Shown here: piece by piece, positions 33,890 to 42,486 of the stretch
Numbering within the stretch: the first letter of the stretch is position 1
How the letters are laid out: each line of letters begins with the position of its first letter
Assembly: GCA_965225955.1 (NCBI GenBank)
Contig: CBDDBX010000017.1
Coordinates: 19,044-83,043, forward strand
DNA from: CBDDBX01 sp965225955
GTDB lineage: Bacteria > Acidobacteriota > Aminicenantia > UBA2199
Direction of reading: 5' to 3'
Length of the DNA stretch: 64,000 nt
The notes under the pieces: generated by a model
Database searches by the model: none
Seen by the model: only the letters and a program-made list of their open reading frames with translations
Told to the model about the DNA's origin: nothing
Translations under genes and position numbers: made by a program

Positions 33890-34113
33890 CCCCGCCTGGA
33901 GTACCTCTCACCACTGAAGGAAGCAACGAAGTGAATGACTGAAAATATAGGTGAGATGGGCAACGCGTCAGCGTTATCCTTATAAAGCTATCTTCCAATT
34001 GGTGTTTAAATAAGTTTACAAGGAAACACCTGAGTTCTTCGACAAAGCCCCATCTCCGCAATTAATCGTTGTTCGCAAGCTCACTGCTCATGCTGAGAAG
34101 AAGGGGATTTCTG
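33890..34113. repeat. Left arm of a 224-bp inverted repeat flanking trpS
   Basis: Read on the plus strand it starts CCCCGCCTGGAGTACCTC and ends AAGGGGATTTCTG. Reverse-complemented, it matches 35418-35641 with only two differences (GGGCAAC/GGACAAC and AGAAGGGG/AGGAGGGG). Its left third is the family C element (33905-33985) also found in the SRPBCC remnant. A 57-residue frame runs through both arms on opposite strands; it has no protein-like features. Confidence 0.95.
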
Positions 34114-34222
34114 CTCTTTAATCATAAGGCATGCTGAATGAGAAACATTTGCACTGCTATACTTTGTGTATGTTTGTGATGGTCCGTGTCAGTCCATGTA
34201 TGTCTGTGTTATGAACTAGAAT

Positions 34223-34280
34223 GGGCACGATAATCTCTCGCAGGCTTGTGGCTGGCAGAGCTATGGTATCGTGCCCCTAC
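34223..34280. repeat. GTAGGGG-family palindrome
   Basis: GGGCACGATA (34223-34232) pairs with TATCGTGCCC (34267-34276), followed by CTAC, the CCCCTAC flank of the family. The interior has a further CTCTCGC...GGCAGAG pair. Confidence 0.65.
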
Positions 34281-34297
34281 ATTTTGTTTAATCTTTT

Positions 34298-35296
34298 TTA
34301 TTGTATTCCTACTGCTTTTCTCAGAAGCTGGACCTTCTGTTCAGCAAGATCCCTTGCTTTCTCTTCCCCTTCAAGAAGAATTTTCTCAGCTTCGCTCCAG
34401 TTTTCCATATAGTGGTTATATTTCTCTCTCATTGGGGAAATAAGCTCTTCCATTTTCTCATAGAGAGTCTGTTTGGCATCACCCCAGCCCATTCCGCCAG
34501 CTCTGTAACGTTCAGCAAGAGCATTCTGCTCCTCTTCAGTTGAGAAAAGTTTGTAGAGTGCAAATACATTACATGTGGCTGGATCTTTTGGTTCTTCAAC
34601 TGTAAGAGAATTTGTAACAATTTTCATAATTGCTTTACGAAGTTTTTTGGGAGGCAGGAACAGAGGAATAGTATTGTTATAACTCTTACTCATCTTTCTG
34701 CCATCTGTGCCTGTTATAGTCTGCATGTTCTCACGAAGAACCGGTTCAGGAAGAGTCAGAAGTTCTGATTTATAGTTGTGGTTAATTACCTGAGCAATAT
34801 CTACAGCCATCTCTACATGTTGTTTCTGATCCTTGCCAACAGGAACTACATCTGTGTCAAACAGAAGAATGTCTGCTGCCATAAGTACAGGATAAGTATA
34901 TAACCCCATGTTAACTGCAAAGTCAGGATCTTTTCCTTTCTCTTCATTAGCTGCAACTGCTGCTTTATATGCATGGGCTCTGTTCATCAGGCCTTTTGCT
35001 GCAAAAGCCATCAATATAGTGGTAAGCTCAAAGGTCTGGGGAACAAAAGACTGCCTGTAAATAAGCATTTTTGATGGATCAAGACCGCAGGCAAGCCAGG
35101 TTGCAGCTACCTCTTTAGTATATTGTTTAAGTAATTCAGGATCTCTTATTGTATTGAGAGCATGATAATCTGCGATGAAGTATCTGGCTTCATATGTCTC
35201 AGCCAGTTCAAGGGCAGGTTTAATTGCTCCAAGGAAATTTCCAAGATGTGGAACACCGGTAGGTTTAATTCCGGTAAGTGCTATCTTTTTCTGCAT
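34298..35296 (-). CDS. trpS: Tryptophanyl-tRNA synthetase
   Basis: 332 residues, standard class I TrpRS. HIGH-like GVPHLGNF near residue 17, KMSKSYNNTI near 194, and GKDQKQHVEMAVDIA for substrate binding. The promoter is probably TTGACA with TATGGG at the usual 17-nt spacing; GGGAG lies 7 nt before the ATG. The gene stands alone between the two arms of the 224-bp inverted repeat, so recombination between them would flip it. Confidence 0.96.
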   Translation of the reverse strand: MQKKIALTGIKPTGVPHLGNFLGAIKPALELAETYEARYFIADYHALNTIRDPELLKQYTKEVAATWLACGLDPSKMLIYRQSFVPQTFELTTILMAFAAKGLMNRAHAYKAAVAANEEKGKDPDFAVNMGLYTYPVLMAADILLFDTDVVPVGKDQKQHVEMAVDIAQVINHNYKSELLTLPEPVLRENMQTITGTDGRKMSKSYNNTIPLFLPPKKLRKAIMKIVTNSLTVEEPKDPATCNVFALYKLFSTEEEQNALAERYRAGGMGWGDAKQTLYEKMEELISPMREKYNHYMENWSEAEKILLEGEEKARDLAEQKVQLLRKAVGIQ

Positions 35297-35417
35297 TTTG
35301 TTTCTCCCATAAGTAATGGCTGATTATATGTCAATATTACCAGCAAAACAAGTTTAGCAGAAAACTGTGGTGATTGTGAAGGGGGGAGTACAAATAGCAG
35401 AGACGAACAAAGACAAA

Positions 35418-35641
35418 CAGAAATCCCCTCCTTCTCAGCATGAGCAGTGAGCTTGCGAACAACGATTAATTGCGGAGATGGGGCTTTGTCGAAGAACTCA
35501 GGTGTTTCCTTGTAAACTTATTTAAACACCAATTGGAAGATAGCTTTATAAGGATAACGCTGACGCGTTGTCCATCTCACCTATATTTTCAGTCATTCAC
35601 TTCGTTGCTTCCTTCAGTGGTGAGAGGTACTCCAGGCGGGG
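35418..35641. repeat. Right arm of the 224-bp inverted repeat flanking trpS
   Basis: Starts CAGAAATCCCCTCCTTC and ends GTACTCCAGGCGGGG, matching the left arm in reverse complement with two mismatches. Sequence outside the arms is unrelated, so the ends are sharp. Confidence 0.95.
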
Positions 35642-35731
35642 TGGTATTAAAAAATCCAATAAGCCTTAAGGCTTAGGGTTTCAGGTATCCTGATAATAAG
35701 AATTTCAAAGTATTGGAGGCGTAGTACCAGC

Positions 35732-36331
35732 CTACCCAAAAAGTGAGGGTTGTTCTTTCTCTTCAAACATCTCTGTAAGCTCTTCAAGGGATGGAAGCTC
35801 TTTCAGGTTGTTCAGGCCGAAATAGACAAGAAACTCTTTTGAAGTTGAGTATAGAGCGGGACGGCCGGGTACAGCTTTTCTGCCTGTTATTTTTATCATT
35901 TTCTTCTGTAAAAGATTCTTTACCGGGCCAGTGGAGTTAACACCTCTCATATCAGAAATTTCGGCTATTGTAACTGGCTGTCTGTAGGCGATTATTGCGA
36001 GAGTTTCAAGGGAAGGTATTGTGAGTCTGGATTGGGACTTGATTGTAAAATACTCTTTCAGCCACCCGTGAAGTTCAGGTTTGGTTGTTAGCTCATATCC
36101 TCCACCTGTTCTTTTTATCATTATTCCCCGATCGTCCAGTTTCAGCTTATCTTCCATCTCATCCAGGAGCTTTTCCAGAGCTTTAATGTTTTTCAGTTTA
36201 AGAAAATGTATCAGAGTATCTGCTTTCACCGGTTCTCTTGAAACAAAAAGAACTGATTCTATAAATGCAATCTGCTGCTCTTTAGTTTGAGGGGTATCTG
36301 TAGTACTCATTGCTGTTTTTCCCTGCTCCAT
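35732..36331 (-). CDS. scpB: Segregation and condensation protein B
   Basis: 199 residues with two winged-helix domains: IESVLFVSREPV at the start, TKPELHGWLKEYF, LAIIAYRQPVTIAEISDMRGV and PGRPALYSTSKEFLVYFGL. It binds ScpA and SMC in the condensin complex. The start may be the ATG at 36331 or the one 7 codons later (36310); both overlap or abut the scpA stop. Together with scpA and the site-2 protease it forms a common conserved cluster. Confidence 0.94.
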   Translation of the reverse strand: MEQGKTAMSTTDTPQTKEQQIAFIESVLFVSREPVKADTLIHFLKLKNIKALEKLLDEMEDKLKLDDRGIMIKRTGGGYELTTKPELHGWLKEYFTIKSQSRLTIPSLETLAIIAYRQPVTIAEISDMRGVNSTGPVKNLLQKKMIKITGRKAVPGRPALYSTSKEFLVYFGLNNLKELPSLEELTEMFEEKEQPSLFG

Positions 36332-37023
36332 ACTGAGATTGTACCAAATCGTTTTTTCTGAACAGCTACTATTGTTTTCTGTTTTACCAGCTCAAGAAGA
36401 GTGAAGAAACTTACAAGAACATCCTCAAGATCTTCCAGATTACTCATATATTCGGAGAAATCGAGATAATCGCTGGTTTTCAGTAAGTCAAGAATTTCGA
36501 TCTGTTTGTCTTCAATAGAATATGCTTTTGAATCTATTGTTACTCCAGGCTTTCTGTTCTTCTTATGCACCATATTGATGAAGAGTTCAGCAAGCTGAAA
36601 AGAGGATACCTCTTCAAGATCGTACTCCTTCTCCTCAAAGTTTTCCGGCACATCCTCTCTTCTCATAAGAAGACGTTCATTCTTTTCCATATTTTTCAGA
36701 ATCTGTGAGATTTTCTGGACTTTATCGTACTCAATAAGAGTGTTCACCAGTCTCTCTTCTGCAGATTCATCTGCAAGAGATTCCGGGCGTGGAAGGAGGG
36801 ATCTGGATTTTATATATATAAGAATAGATGCGGTCATAAGGAAATCTCCCTCCCGGGAAGGGTTGATTCCTCTGTTCTCTTCCAGATAACCAAGATATTC
36901 TGAGGTTATTTTTGATAACTGAATATCTCTTATATCCATACGGTTTTTTCTTATAAGATGCAGAAGCAGGTCGAGAGGTCCGTCAAACTCTTTGATATGT
37001 ACTTTGTAACCTGCTTCTTCCAT
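36307..37023 (-). CDS. scpA: Segregation and condensation protein A
   Basis: 238 residues. Kleisin signatures FDGPLDLLLHLIRKNRMDI, TSEYLGYLE and LIYIKSRSLLPRP are clear, and the C-terminal winged helix has FFTLLELVKQKTIVAVQ. It bridges SMC heads. It follows the site-2 protease by 2 nt and overlaps scpB by 25 nt. Confidence 0.95.
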   Translation of the reverse strand: MEEAGYKVHIKEFDGPLDLLLHLIRKNRMDIRDIQLSKITSEYLGYLEENRGINPSREGDFLMTASILIYIKSRSLLPRPESLADESAEERLVNTLIEYDKVQKISQILKNMEKNERLLMRREDVPENFEEKEYDLEEVSSFQLAELFINMVHKKNRKPGVTIDSKAYSIEDKQIEILDLLKTSDYLDFSEYMSNLEDLEDVLVSFFTLLELVKQKTIVAVQKKRFGTISVWSREKQQ

Positions 37024-37025
37024 TA

Positions 37026-37691
37026 TTACACCGCGTTCAGAATATAGTTTATAAGATCAAATGCAGGGGAGAAGATGTAGCTAAGTACATTTATGTGCAT
37101 GAAACGGTCAAGTAGAAGTATTCCTACAATAATATAGAAGAAGTAAGCTCTGGTCCACATTGCAAAATTCCGATAGGCTTTAAGAAGAGGACCTGTGAGA
37201 ATACCTTCCATTACACTGCTTCCATCAAGAGGAGGAATAGGAATCAGATTGAATAGTGCGAGAATCATATTAATTAATATCAAGCTCATCAATATCTGAA
37301 CAAGGGGATGAAATTGTGAAAAACCTGACATATTGTGTTTAAGCACAGCAAAGAGTGCTATAAAAATAATTGCAGTGAGAATATTTGAAGCAGGGCCTGC
37401 TATTGCAATGAGTGCATTATCCCTTTTGGGGTTTTTTACATTTCTTAAGTCCACAAGCACAGGTTTTGCATAACCCAGAGGCATAAAGCCTGCAAGGTAG
37501 AGCAGAAGAGGCATTACAACCATTCCAACTACACTGAAATGTGGAATCGGGTTAAGAGTCACCCTGCCCATCATTTTGGCTGTAGGATCTCCCAACTTGT
37601 TTGCTGTCCATGCGTGTGCAGCTTCGTGAACAGAAATAGAGAAAAGAACAATTGCGTATGTTATGAGAAAAGATACAATTTTAAAATCCAT
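37026..37691 (-). CDS. Site-2 protease family protein (M50, membrane)
   Basis: 221 residues with several membrane segments. The zinc motif is SVHEAAHAW (HExxH) near residue 22, and the second motif NLIPIPPLDGSSV carries the Asp ligand near residue 150. This short type sits upstream of scpA in many bacteria; its substrate is unknown. Promoter-like TTGACC, 17 nt, TATCTC, 6 nt, ATG suggests a leaderless start of the operon. Confidence 0.9.
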   Translation of the reverse strand: MDFKIVSFLITYAIVLFSISVHEAAHAWTANKLGDPTAKMMGRVTLNPIPHFSVVGMVVMPLLLYLAGFMPLGYAKPVLVDLRNVKNPKRDNALIAIAGPASNILTAIIFIALFAVLKHNMSGFSQFHPLVQILMSLILINMILALFNLIPIPPLDGSSVMEGILTGPLLKAYRNFAMWTRAYFFYIIVGILLLDRFMHINVLSYIFSPAFDLINYILNAV

Positions 37692-37784
37692 TGAACAGAG
37701 ATATCATATCGCAGGGATCAGGTCAATCCGGGAATTTGAAGTCACATTTAATTTAAAGAGTCAGATGCTGTAAGTCTGATTTCA

Positions 37785-38018
37785 CTATCCCTTCTCTTTA
37801 AGTTTTATTATAAGATCTATATGTGGGATAAGTATCTCAATTTCATTAAGCTTTTTTCTCAGTTTTTTCCACTCCATAATAGAGAGTTTACCGGAGTCAA
37901 GAATCGCGTGATGAATCTCATCAACAAGAGATTGTTTCTCAGGTTCGTCGCTTATAAAAGTATCGATGTGCAGGAGGTTATTTATCTCTTCCTGAGATAA
38001 CAGATTGTTTGTACTCAT
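37785..38018 (-). CDS. Small protein with a FliM/FliN-like N-terminal motif
   Basis: 77 residues from the ATG at 38018; the open frame runs on upstream but across the promoters. It begins MSTNNLLSQEEINNLLHID, strikingly like the LSQEEIDALL start of FliM and FliN/FliY, where the segment binds phospho-CheY. The rest is charged and helical (KKLRKKLNEIEI...) with no other domain. TTGATT (38053-38048), 17 nt, CAAAAT (38030-38025) and a 6-nt gap give a leaderless promoter in the house style, which supports this start. No flagellar genes are nearby. Function unknown. Confidence 0.6.
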   Translation of the reverse strand: MSTNNLLSQEEINNLLHIDTFISDEPEKQSLVDEIHHAILDSGKLSIMEWKKLRKKLNEIEILIPHIDLIIKLKEKG

Positions 38019-38067
38019 AGATAAATTTTGCTTTAAAAAATCTTTAAAATCAACCTTACAACAGGAT

Positions 38068-38096
38068 TTGACATGGTTTTTCAATCTTGATATAGT
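38068..38096 (+). promoter_or_regulatory. Promoter of the TPR protein gene
   Basis: TTGACA (38068-38073), 17 nt, TATAGT (38091-38096), then a leader of about 44 nt with GGAGGAAG before the ATG. Confidence 0.75.
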
Positions 38097-38146
38097 AAAA
38101 AACGCATTATATATATAGTCGTACTTTATTAACAACGGAGGAAGTA

Positions 38147-39163
38147 ATGAAGAAATTAGTCGTGGTACTATTACTCGCAGCTTTTTTTGCGGGAACAATT
38201 TCACTTTATGCAGGTAAACCAGAGAAAATGTATGCCGCAGCAATCACAGAAGCGGATCCTGCAGTTAAACTTCAGAAACTTGAAGCTTATTATGAAAAAT
38301 ACGGAAGAAAGAAGAAATATCAGAGTCCTGCTCTTTTTACCCAGATTATTAATACAGCAGCAAAAGTTAAGAAATTTGATGTACTTGTAAAATACTCAGA
38401 ACTGGCTCTGGCTTCAGAAGTTCTTACTGAAACAGATAAAGTTGATATCAAACTCAGCCTTGCTCAGTACTATTTCTCTACAGGTAAAGATATGGAAAAA
38501 GCAGACAAAATTGCTAGTGAAGTAATCGCTTTTGGTAAAACTTTCAACAATCCACACTTTACAAGAACAAGTGTTGCAAGAGCTGAAAGAATCAAAATTG
38601 AAATTCTGAATGCTTCAGCAAAAGATGCAGATACTGCAAAAGTAGCTCTGCAGAAATCAATTGACGTTTTCAAAAAAGATTACTCAAACAGATCTGCTCA
38701 GTATGTACTCTACTTTGTTAAGAAACTCTATAACGATTTTGATGCTGCTGATACAGCAATCAAAACTCTTGATGAACTCTGTGCAAACAACCAGACAACA
38801 AAGCTTGTTTTCCTTGACCAGCTTGCTGCATGGTACATGGAAGATGGTATGGATGCTAAAGCAGCTGGAGTATTCATGAAATCCCAGTCTGTTAAACCAG
38901 ATTCAAAGAAAGCATACTATATTGGTAAACTGACTGTTGAAGAAGATGAAACAAAGGCTCTTCAGGCTCTTGCTGCTTCATGTGCTCTTTCTCAGGATGC
39001 TTATGCTCAGAGAGCAAAACAGCTTATGGAAAGAATCGTTAAGAGACAGCTGAAGGAAAAAGCTCAGGAAACTGCTGAAGAAGGCGCTGAGGCTACAGAG
39101 CCAACTCCTGAACAGATCAGCGAAGTTGTAAATAAACTTATTGAAGAAGCTAAAGCAAAATAG
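38147..39163 (+). CDS. Exported TPR-like repeat protein
   Basis: 338 residues. Signal peptide MKKLVVVLLLAAFFAGTISL with cleavage near LYAG. The mature part is all-helical with TPR-like units (VKYSELALASEVL, AQYYFSTGKDMEKADKIA, LAAWYMEDGMDAKAAGVF) and an acidic Ala/Glu/Thr tail. No enzyme motif. A scaffold or assembly role in the envelope is likely; it opens the envelope cluster. Codon choice and a strong RBS suggest good expression (inference). Confidence 0.7.
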   Translation: MKKLVVVLLLAAFFAGTISLYAGKPEKMYAAAITEADPAVKLQKLEAYYEKYGRKKKYQSPALFTQIINTAAKVKKFDVLVKYSELALASEVLTETDKVDIKLSLAQYYFSTGKDMEKADKIASEVIAFGKTFNNPHFTRTSVARAERIKIEILNASAKDADTAKVALQKSIDVFKKDYSNRSAQYVLYFVKKLYNDFDAADTAIKTLDELCANNQTTKLVFLDQLAAWYMEDGMDAKAAGVFMKSQSVKPDSKKAYYIGKLTVEEDETKALQALAASCALSQDAYAQRAKQLMERIVKRQLKEKAQETAEEGAEATEPTPEQISEVVNKLIEEAKAK

Positions 39164-39195
39164 TAAATTAACAGATTTTATATTAAAAAATTTCT

Positions 39196-39231
39196 GCCCC
39201 TCTTGACTGAGGGGCAAAAATAGGGTACTAT
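39196..39231 (+). promoter_or_regulatory. tRNA-Phe promoter overlapping a hairpin
   Basis: TTGACT (39203-39208), 17 nt, TACTAT (39226-39231), about 10 nt before the tRNA. The -35 box is the loop of a perfect 7-bp hairpin GCCCCTC...GAGGGGC (39196-39215), which follows the TPR gene and may also end its transcript, though its downstream tail is A- not T-rich. Confidence 0.5.
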
Positions 39232-39241
39232 AAACCCATCA

Positions 39242-39314
39242 GCCGGGATAGCTCAGTCGGTAGAGCGAGGGACTGAAAATCCCTGCGTCGGTGGTTCAAT
39301 TCCGCCTCCCGGCA
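39242..39314 (+). tRNA. tRNA-Phe (GAA)
   Basis: A complete 73-nt cloverleaf: acceptor GCCGGGA/TCCCGGC, D arm GCTC/GAGC, anticodon stem AGGGA/TCCCT with loop CTGAAAA (anticodon GAA at 39275-39277), T arm GGTGG/CCGCC with loop TTCAATT, discriminator A at 39314. CCA is not encoded. Confidence 0.97.
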
Positions 39315-39371
39315 CTTCTTATTTCTCCCAAAATCAAAATTCAAAAAACCAAATAACTTATACTGATTCAT

Positions 39372-39400
39372 TTGACTTTAAATAGTCACTTCTGTAAAAT
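39372..39400 (+). promoter_or_regulatory. Promoter of the GWxTD operon
   Basis: TTGACT (39372-39377), 17 nt, TAAAAT (39395-39400); the leader has GAGAGG before the ATG at 39430. Confidence 0.65.
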
Positions 39401-39429
39401 TTTAATCCTATGATGAGAGGATTTATATT

Positions 39430-41541
39430 ATGACCAAGTTTTCAAAAGTTATTCTACTTTCTTTAATTTTCATGCTCTTTTTTTCCTTTGATGCACCTTG
39501 CAAAAAGAAGAAAAAACCCGTATTAAAACCCAAATACAAAAAATGGATTACCGAAGAAGTCGGCTACATTATAACCAAAATCGAGAAGCAGGCGTTCTAT
39601 GCGATGGAGAACGATCAGCAGAGGGATATGTTTATTGAAGCCTTCTGGAAAAACAGGGATCCGAATCTTAATACAAAAGAAAATGAATATAAGATAGAGC
39701 ACTATAAAAGGCTGAAATATGCCAATGATATGCTGGGAAGAGGTACTCCTACTCCAGGCTGGAGAACAGATATGGGACGTATCTACATAATCCTCGGGGA
39801 GCCTCAGTCAATTGAGAGGTACGAGAATACTACAGAAATGTATCCGGTAATAATCTGGTTCTATCAGGGGCTCAGCAAATATGGCCTCCCCAATGGATTC
39901 TCTGTAGTTTTCTTTAAAGAAGATAACTCCGGTGATTATGCGATCTATAGTCCCGTAGTTCATGGCCCTGCTAAACTGCTGGTTAACTATTTTGAAGATA
40001 CAAATGACTACTCCAAGGCTATTAAACAGCTGACAGAAGCAGAACCAAATGTTGCGAAAGTTTCTCTTTCACTTATTGAAGGGGAAGAGCATCTCAGCTT
40101 CAGACCATCAATTGCCAGTGAACTACTGTTAAAGAAGAAGATCACTATGGCACCGGTTAAGAAGATAAACGATGCTTATGCTCAGAAACTTGTTAAGTAT
40201 AAGAACTTCATCGATATGGAGTATTCTGTTAACTACATCTCAAATAGTGCTGTTGTAAGAAGTTTTAAAGGGCTTGATGGCAGAAAATACCTGCACTATG
40301 CTGTGGAGCCATCCAAACTTTCCATGGAGCAGTATGACGATAAACTCTATGCGAAACTGGATATTAATGGCAGTCTCATTAATCAGAAAAACAAGGTAGT
40401 CTACAGTTTTGAGAAATCTATACCTGTTGAACTGAGAGCTGATCAGCTTGGAAACATTAAAAGCAAATCTTTTAGTTTCCAGGATATTATTCCGGTAATT
40501 CCGGGTAAGTATAAGTTTAATGTACTTATCAGAAATGTTGTATCAAAAGAGTTTACATCTGTTGAGCGTGAAATAGTTGTGCATGAAGACCGCAGACCTG
40601 AAATAAGCGATCTTATCTTTGCTTATAAGATAAAGAAGAACCCGGCACTTACCCGTCAGCTTAAAGCTTTTAATATGGGGCAGTCGATGATCTATCCTGC
40701 AGCAAAGAACAATTTTACTAAAACAGATACTCTCAATATATGTTATCAGCTGACAGGTATAAGTGATGCTGATAAAGGTAAAATGACAGTACTTTACGAA
40801 GTATATAAAGATGACTATGCCGTTACAAAACCGGTACTGAAAAAAGAAGTCAGACTGGATTCATATAGTAGCCTTCTTGATATACAGGAAGCTTTCAAAC
40901 TTACAGAACTGGATCCGAACTACTACTCGGCAAAGATCATGGTATATAATGGAGACAACCTTGTTGCTAAAGAAGAGAGCATGTTCTATGTAACAAGATT
41001 AAAAACTGTTACCCGTCCATGGGCTCTTTCTCTTTCCCTTGCTAAGAACAGTCCTGTTAATATGAATATTCTTGGAAAACAGTACCTCAATACAAATCAG
41101 CTTGATAAAGCCTTCAGGTATTTCAGAATTGCTTATAACAGTAATCCTCTCAATCACATCTTTGCAGGAGATTACTGTAAAGTACTTATGAAACAGAAAA
41201 AATATGATAAGGTTCTTGAAGTTGGCAGACCATTTATGCAGACAGAGAATCGTAAGATGTTCTGGGGGATAATGGGAGCAGCTGCGAAATCTTCAGGTAA
41301 ATATAATGAAGCAATTGGATTCTTTAAAGCCTATCTTGGCTATTATGGAACAAATATTAATGTACTGAATGCTATTGGTGAGAGTTATCTCAAACTTGAA
41401 GAGTTTGAAGAGGCTGAAGTTGCCTATAAAAAATCTCTTGAACTTATGGCTGATCAGGATAAGATCAAAAAAACTCTGAAAGAGGTTCAGAAGAAGATCC
41501 AGGAGAAAAAGAATGTTCAAAAGAGTCTCCAGAAAAAGTAG
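39430..41541 (+). CDS. GWxTD-domain protein with C-terminal TPR repeats
   Basis: 703 residues. A signal peptide (VILLSLIFMLFFSFDAPC region; a Cys lies near the cleavage point but the box is not a classic lipobox) is followed by the GWxTD domain: FIEAFWKNRDPNLNT, then PGWRTDMGRIYIILGEPQSIE near residue 110-130. The middle is beta-rich; the last 150 residues carry TPR units (KAFRYFRIAYNSNPLN, EAIGFFKAYLGYYG, EAEVAYKKSLELMAD). Domain function is unknown; it is typical of Acidobacteriota and related phyla. It overlaps the next gene by 29 nt. Confidence 0.85.
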   Translation: MTKFSKVILLSLIFMLFFSFDAPCKKKKKPVLKPKYKKWITEEVGYIITKIEKQAFYAMENDQQRDMFIEAFWKNRDPNLNTKENEYKIEHYKRLKYANDMLGRGTPTPGWRTDMGRIYIILGEPQSIERYENTTEMYPVIIWFYQGLSKYGLPNGFSVVFFKEDNSGDYAIYSPVVHGPAKLLVNYFEDTNDYSKAIKQLTEAEPNVAKVSLSLIEGEEHLSFRPSIASELLLKKKITMAPVKKINDAYAQKLVKYKNFIDMEYSVNYISNSAVVRSFKGLDGRKYLHYAVEPSKLSMEQYDDKLYAKLDINGSLINQKNKVVYSFEKSIPVELRADQLGNIKSKSFSFQDIIPVIPGKYKFNVLIRNVVSKEFTSVEREIVVHEDRRPEISDLIFAYKIKKNPALTRQLKAFNMGQSMIYPAAKNNFTKTDTLNICYQLTGISDADKGKMTVLYEVYKDDYAVTKPVLKKEVRLDSYSSLLDIQEAFKLTELDPNYYSAKIMVYNGDNLVAKEESMFYVTRLKTVTRPWALSLSLAKNSPVNMNILGKQYLNTNQLDKAFRYFRIAYNSNPLNHIFAGDYCKVLMKQKKYDKVLEVGRPFMQTENRKMFWGIMGAAAKSSGKYNEAIGFFKAYLGYYGTNINVLNAIGESYLKLEEFEEAEVAYKKSLELMADQDKIKKTLKEVQKKIQEKKNVQKSLQKK

Positions 41542-42451
41542 TACTCTTATTTTATTCTTAGCTATTCTTATTGGAACTACGGGATGTGCAACTAACATGT
41601 CCCGCATGTTAAAGGCATTGCCTGAAGATGATCAGGAGTTTATTTCAACTGTTAGGTTTATAATAACCAACAAAGAGAAAAAGAAGTTTATCTCTTTGTC
41701 TACAGCTGAAGAGAGAGCTCAGTTCAGAAAGGAGTTCTGGGAAATAAGAGACCCTACTCCTGAAACGGATGTAAATGAGTTCAGAGAGCAGTATTTCATT
41801 AGAATTGCTGAAGCAAATAAACTCTTTGCAGATGAAGGTAAACACGGGTGGCTTTCAGATAGAGGCCGGGTATATATCCTTCTGGGACCACCGGAAACAA
41901 AGAGAATTTACCCTACAGGTTACAGAACAGACTATAATCAGTATGTGTATCCTACTGAGGTCTGGTTCTATGGTGAGTACCCGATAATTTTTTATGATCG
42001 CTATGATAATGGAACATACGTTCTTTCTCCTATAAGTGCAAGATATATGGGAGAGATCAATAAAGCCCAGATGTCATATAAACCTGAAGGCATGAAAGTA
42101 AGTGATGCCTTTAATTTTAAACTGCGAGTGTTTAAACAGAAGAATGGGATTACAGTACTGGCTATGAATATTCCTTACAAGAACTTTGTTTTTGATAAGA
42201 GTAAAGAGGGGTATCAGGCAGATATAAATGTTGGCATCACAATTAAGAACAGAGCTGGTAAAAAAGAGACTATGTCTAAAAAATACCATGTTGCTCTCAA
42301 AGCCGGAGATCTTGACAATCTTGATGAACAATATATCATTAAGGTTCCTTTAAAACTAAAGAAAGACAAATACGAAGTCGATGTTGTAGTAAAAGGTAAT
42401 GTGTCAGGTGAAGGTATTCGTAAGAAGATACGTTTTAAAATAAAGGATTAA
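41513..42451 (+). CDS. GWxTD-domain lipoprotein
   Basis: 312 residues. Lipoprotein signal LILFLAILIGTTGC with the lipobox Cys near residue 25. The GWxTD core is present with a variant GWLSDRGRVYILLGPPETK (Ser for Thr), preceded by EFWEIRDPTPETD. The second half is beta-rich and resembles the middle of the upstream protein without its TPR tail. Its start lies within the last 29 nt of the upstream gene, so translation is coupled and the two probably act as a pair at the outer membrane. Confidence 0.85.
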   Translation: MFKRVSRKSSTLILFLAILIGTTGCATNMSRMLKALPEDDQEFISTVRFIITNKEKKKFISLSTAEERAQFRKEFWEIRDPTPETDVNEFREQYFIRIAEANKLFADEGKHGWLSDRGRVYILLGPPETKRIYPTGYRTDYNQYVYPTEVWFYGEYPIIFYDRYDNGTYVLSPISARYMGEINKAQMSYKPEGMKVSDAFNFKLRVFKQKNGITVLAMNIPYKNFVFDKSKEGYQADINVGITIKNRAGKKETMSKKYHVALKAGDLDNLDEQYIIKVPLKLKKDKYEVDVVVKGNVSGEGIRKKIRFKIKD

Positions 42452-42486
42452 TAAACAACTTTTAAATACTATTTTTTGGAGGACAA

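Noticed and set aside
33870..34061. ORF of 63 codons (minus) with an almost identical ORF at 35470-35676 (plus)
   Set aside because: Both are the same strand of the trpS inverted repeat read through; no RBS, no protein-like composition.
38019..38243. Upstream extension of the FliM-like small protein to 152 residues
   Set aside because: It covers two divergent promoters and the start of the TPR gene; the motif-bearing ATG at 38018 is a better start.
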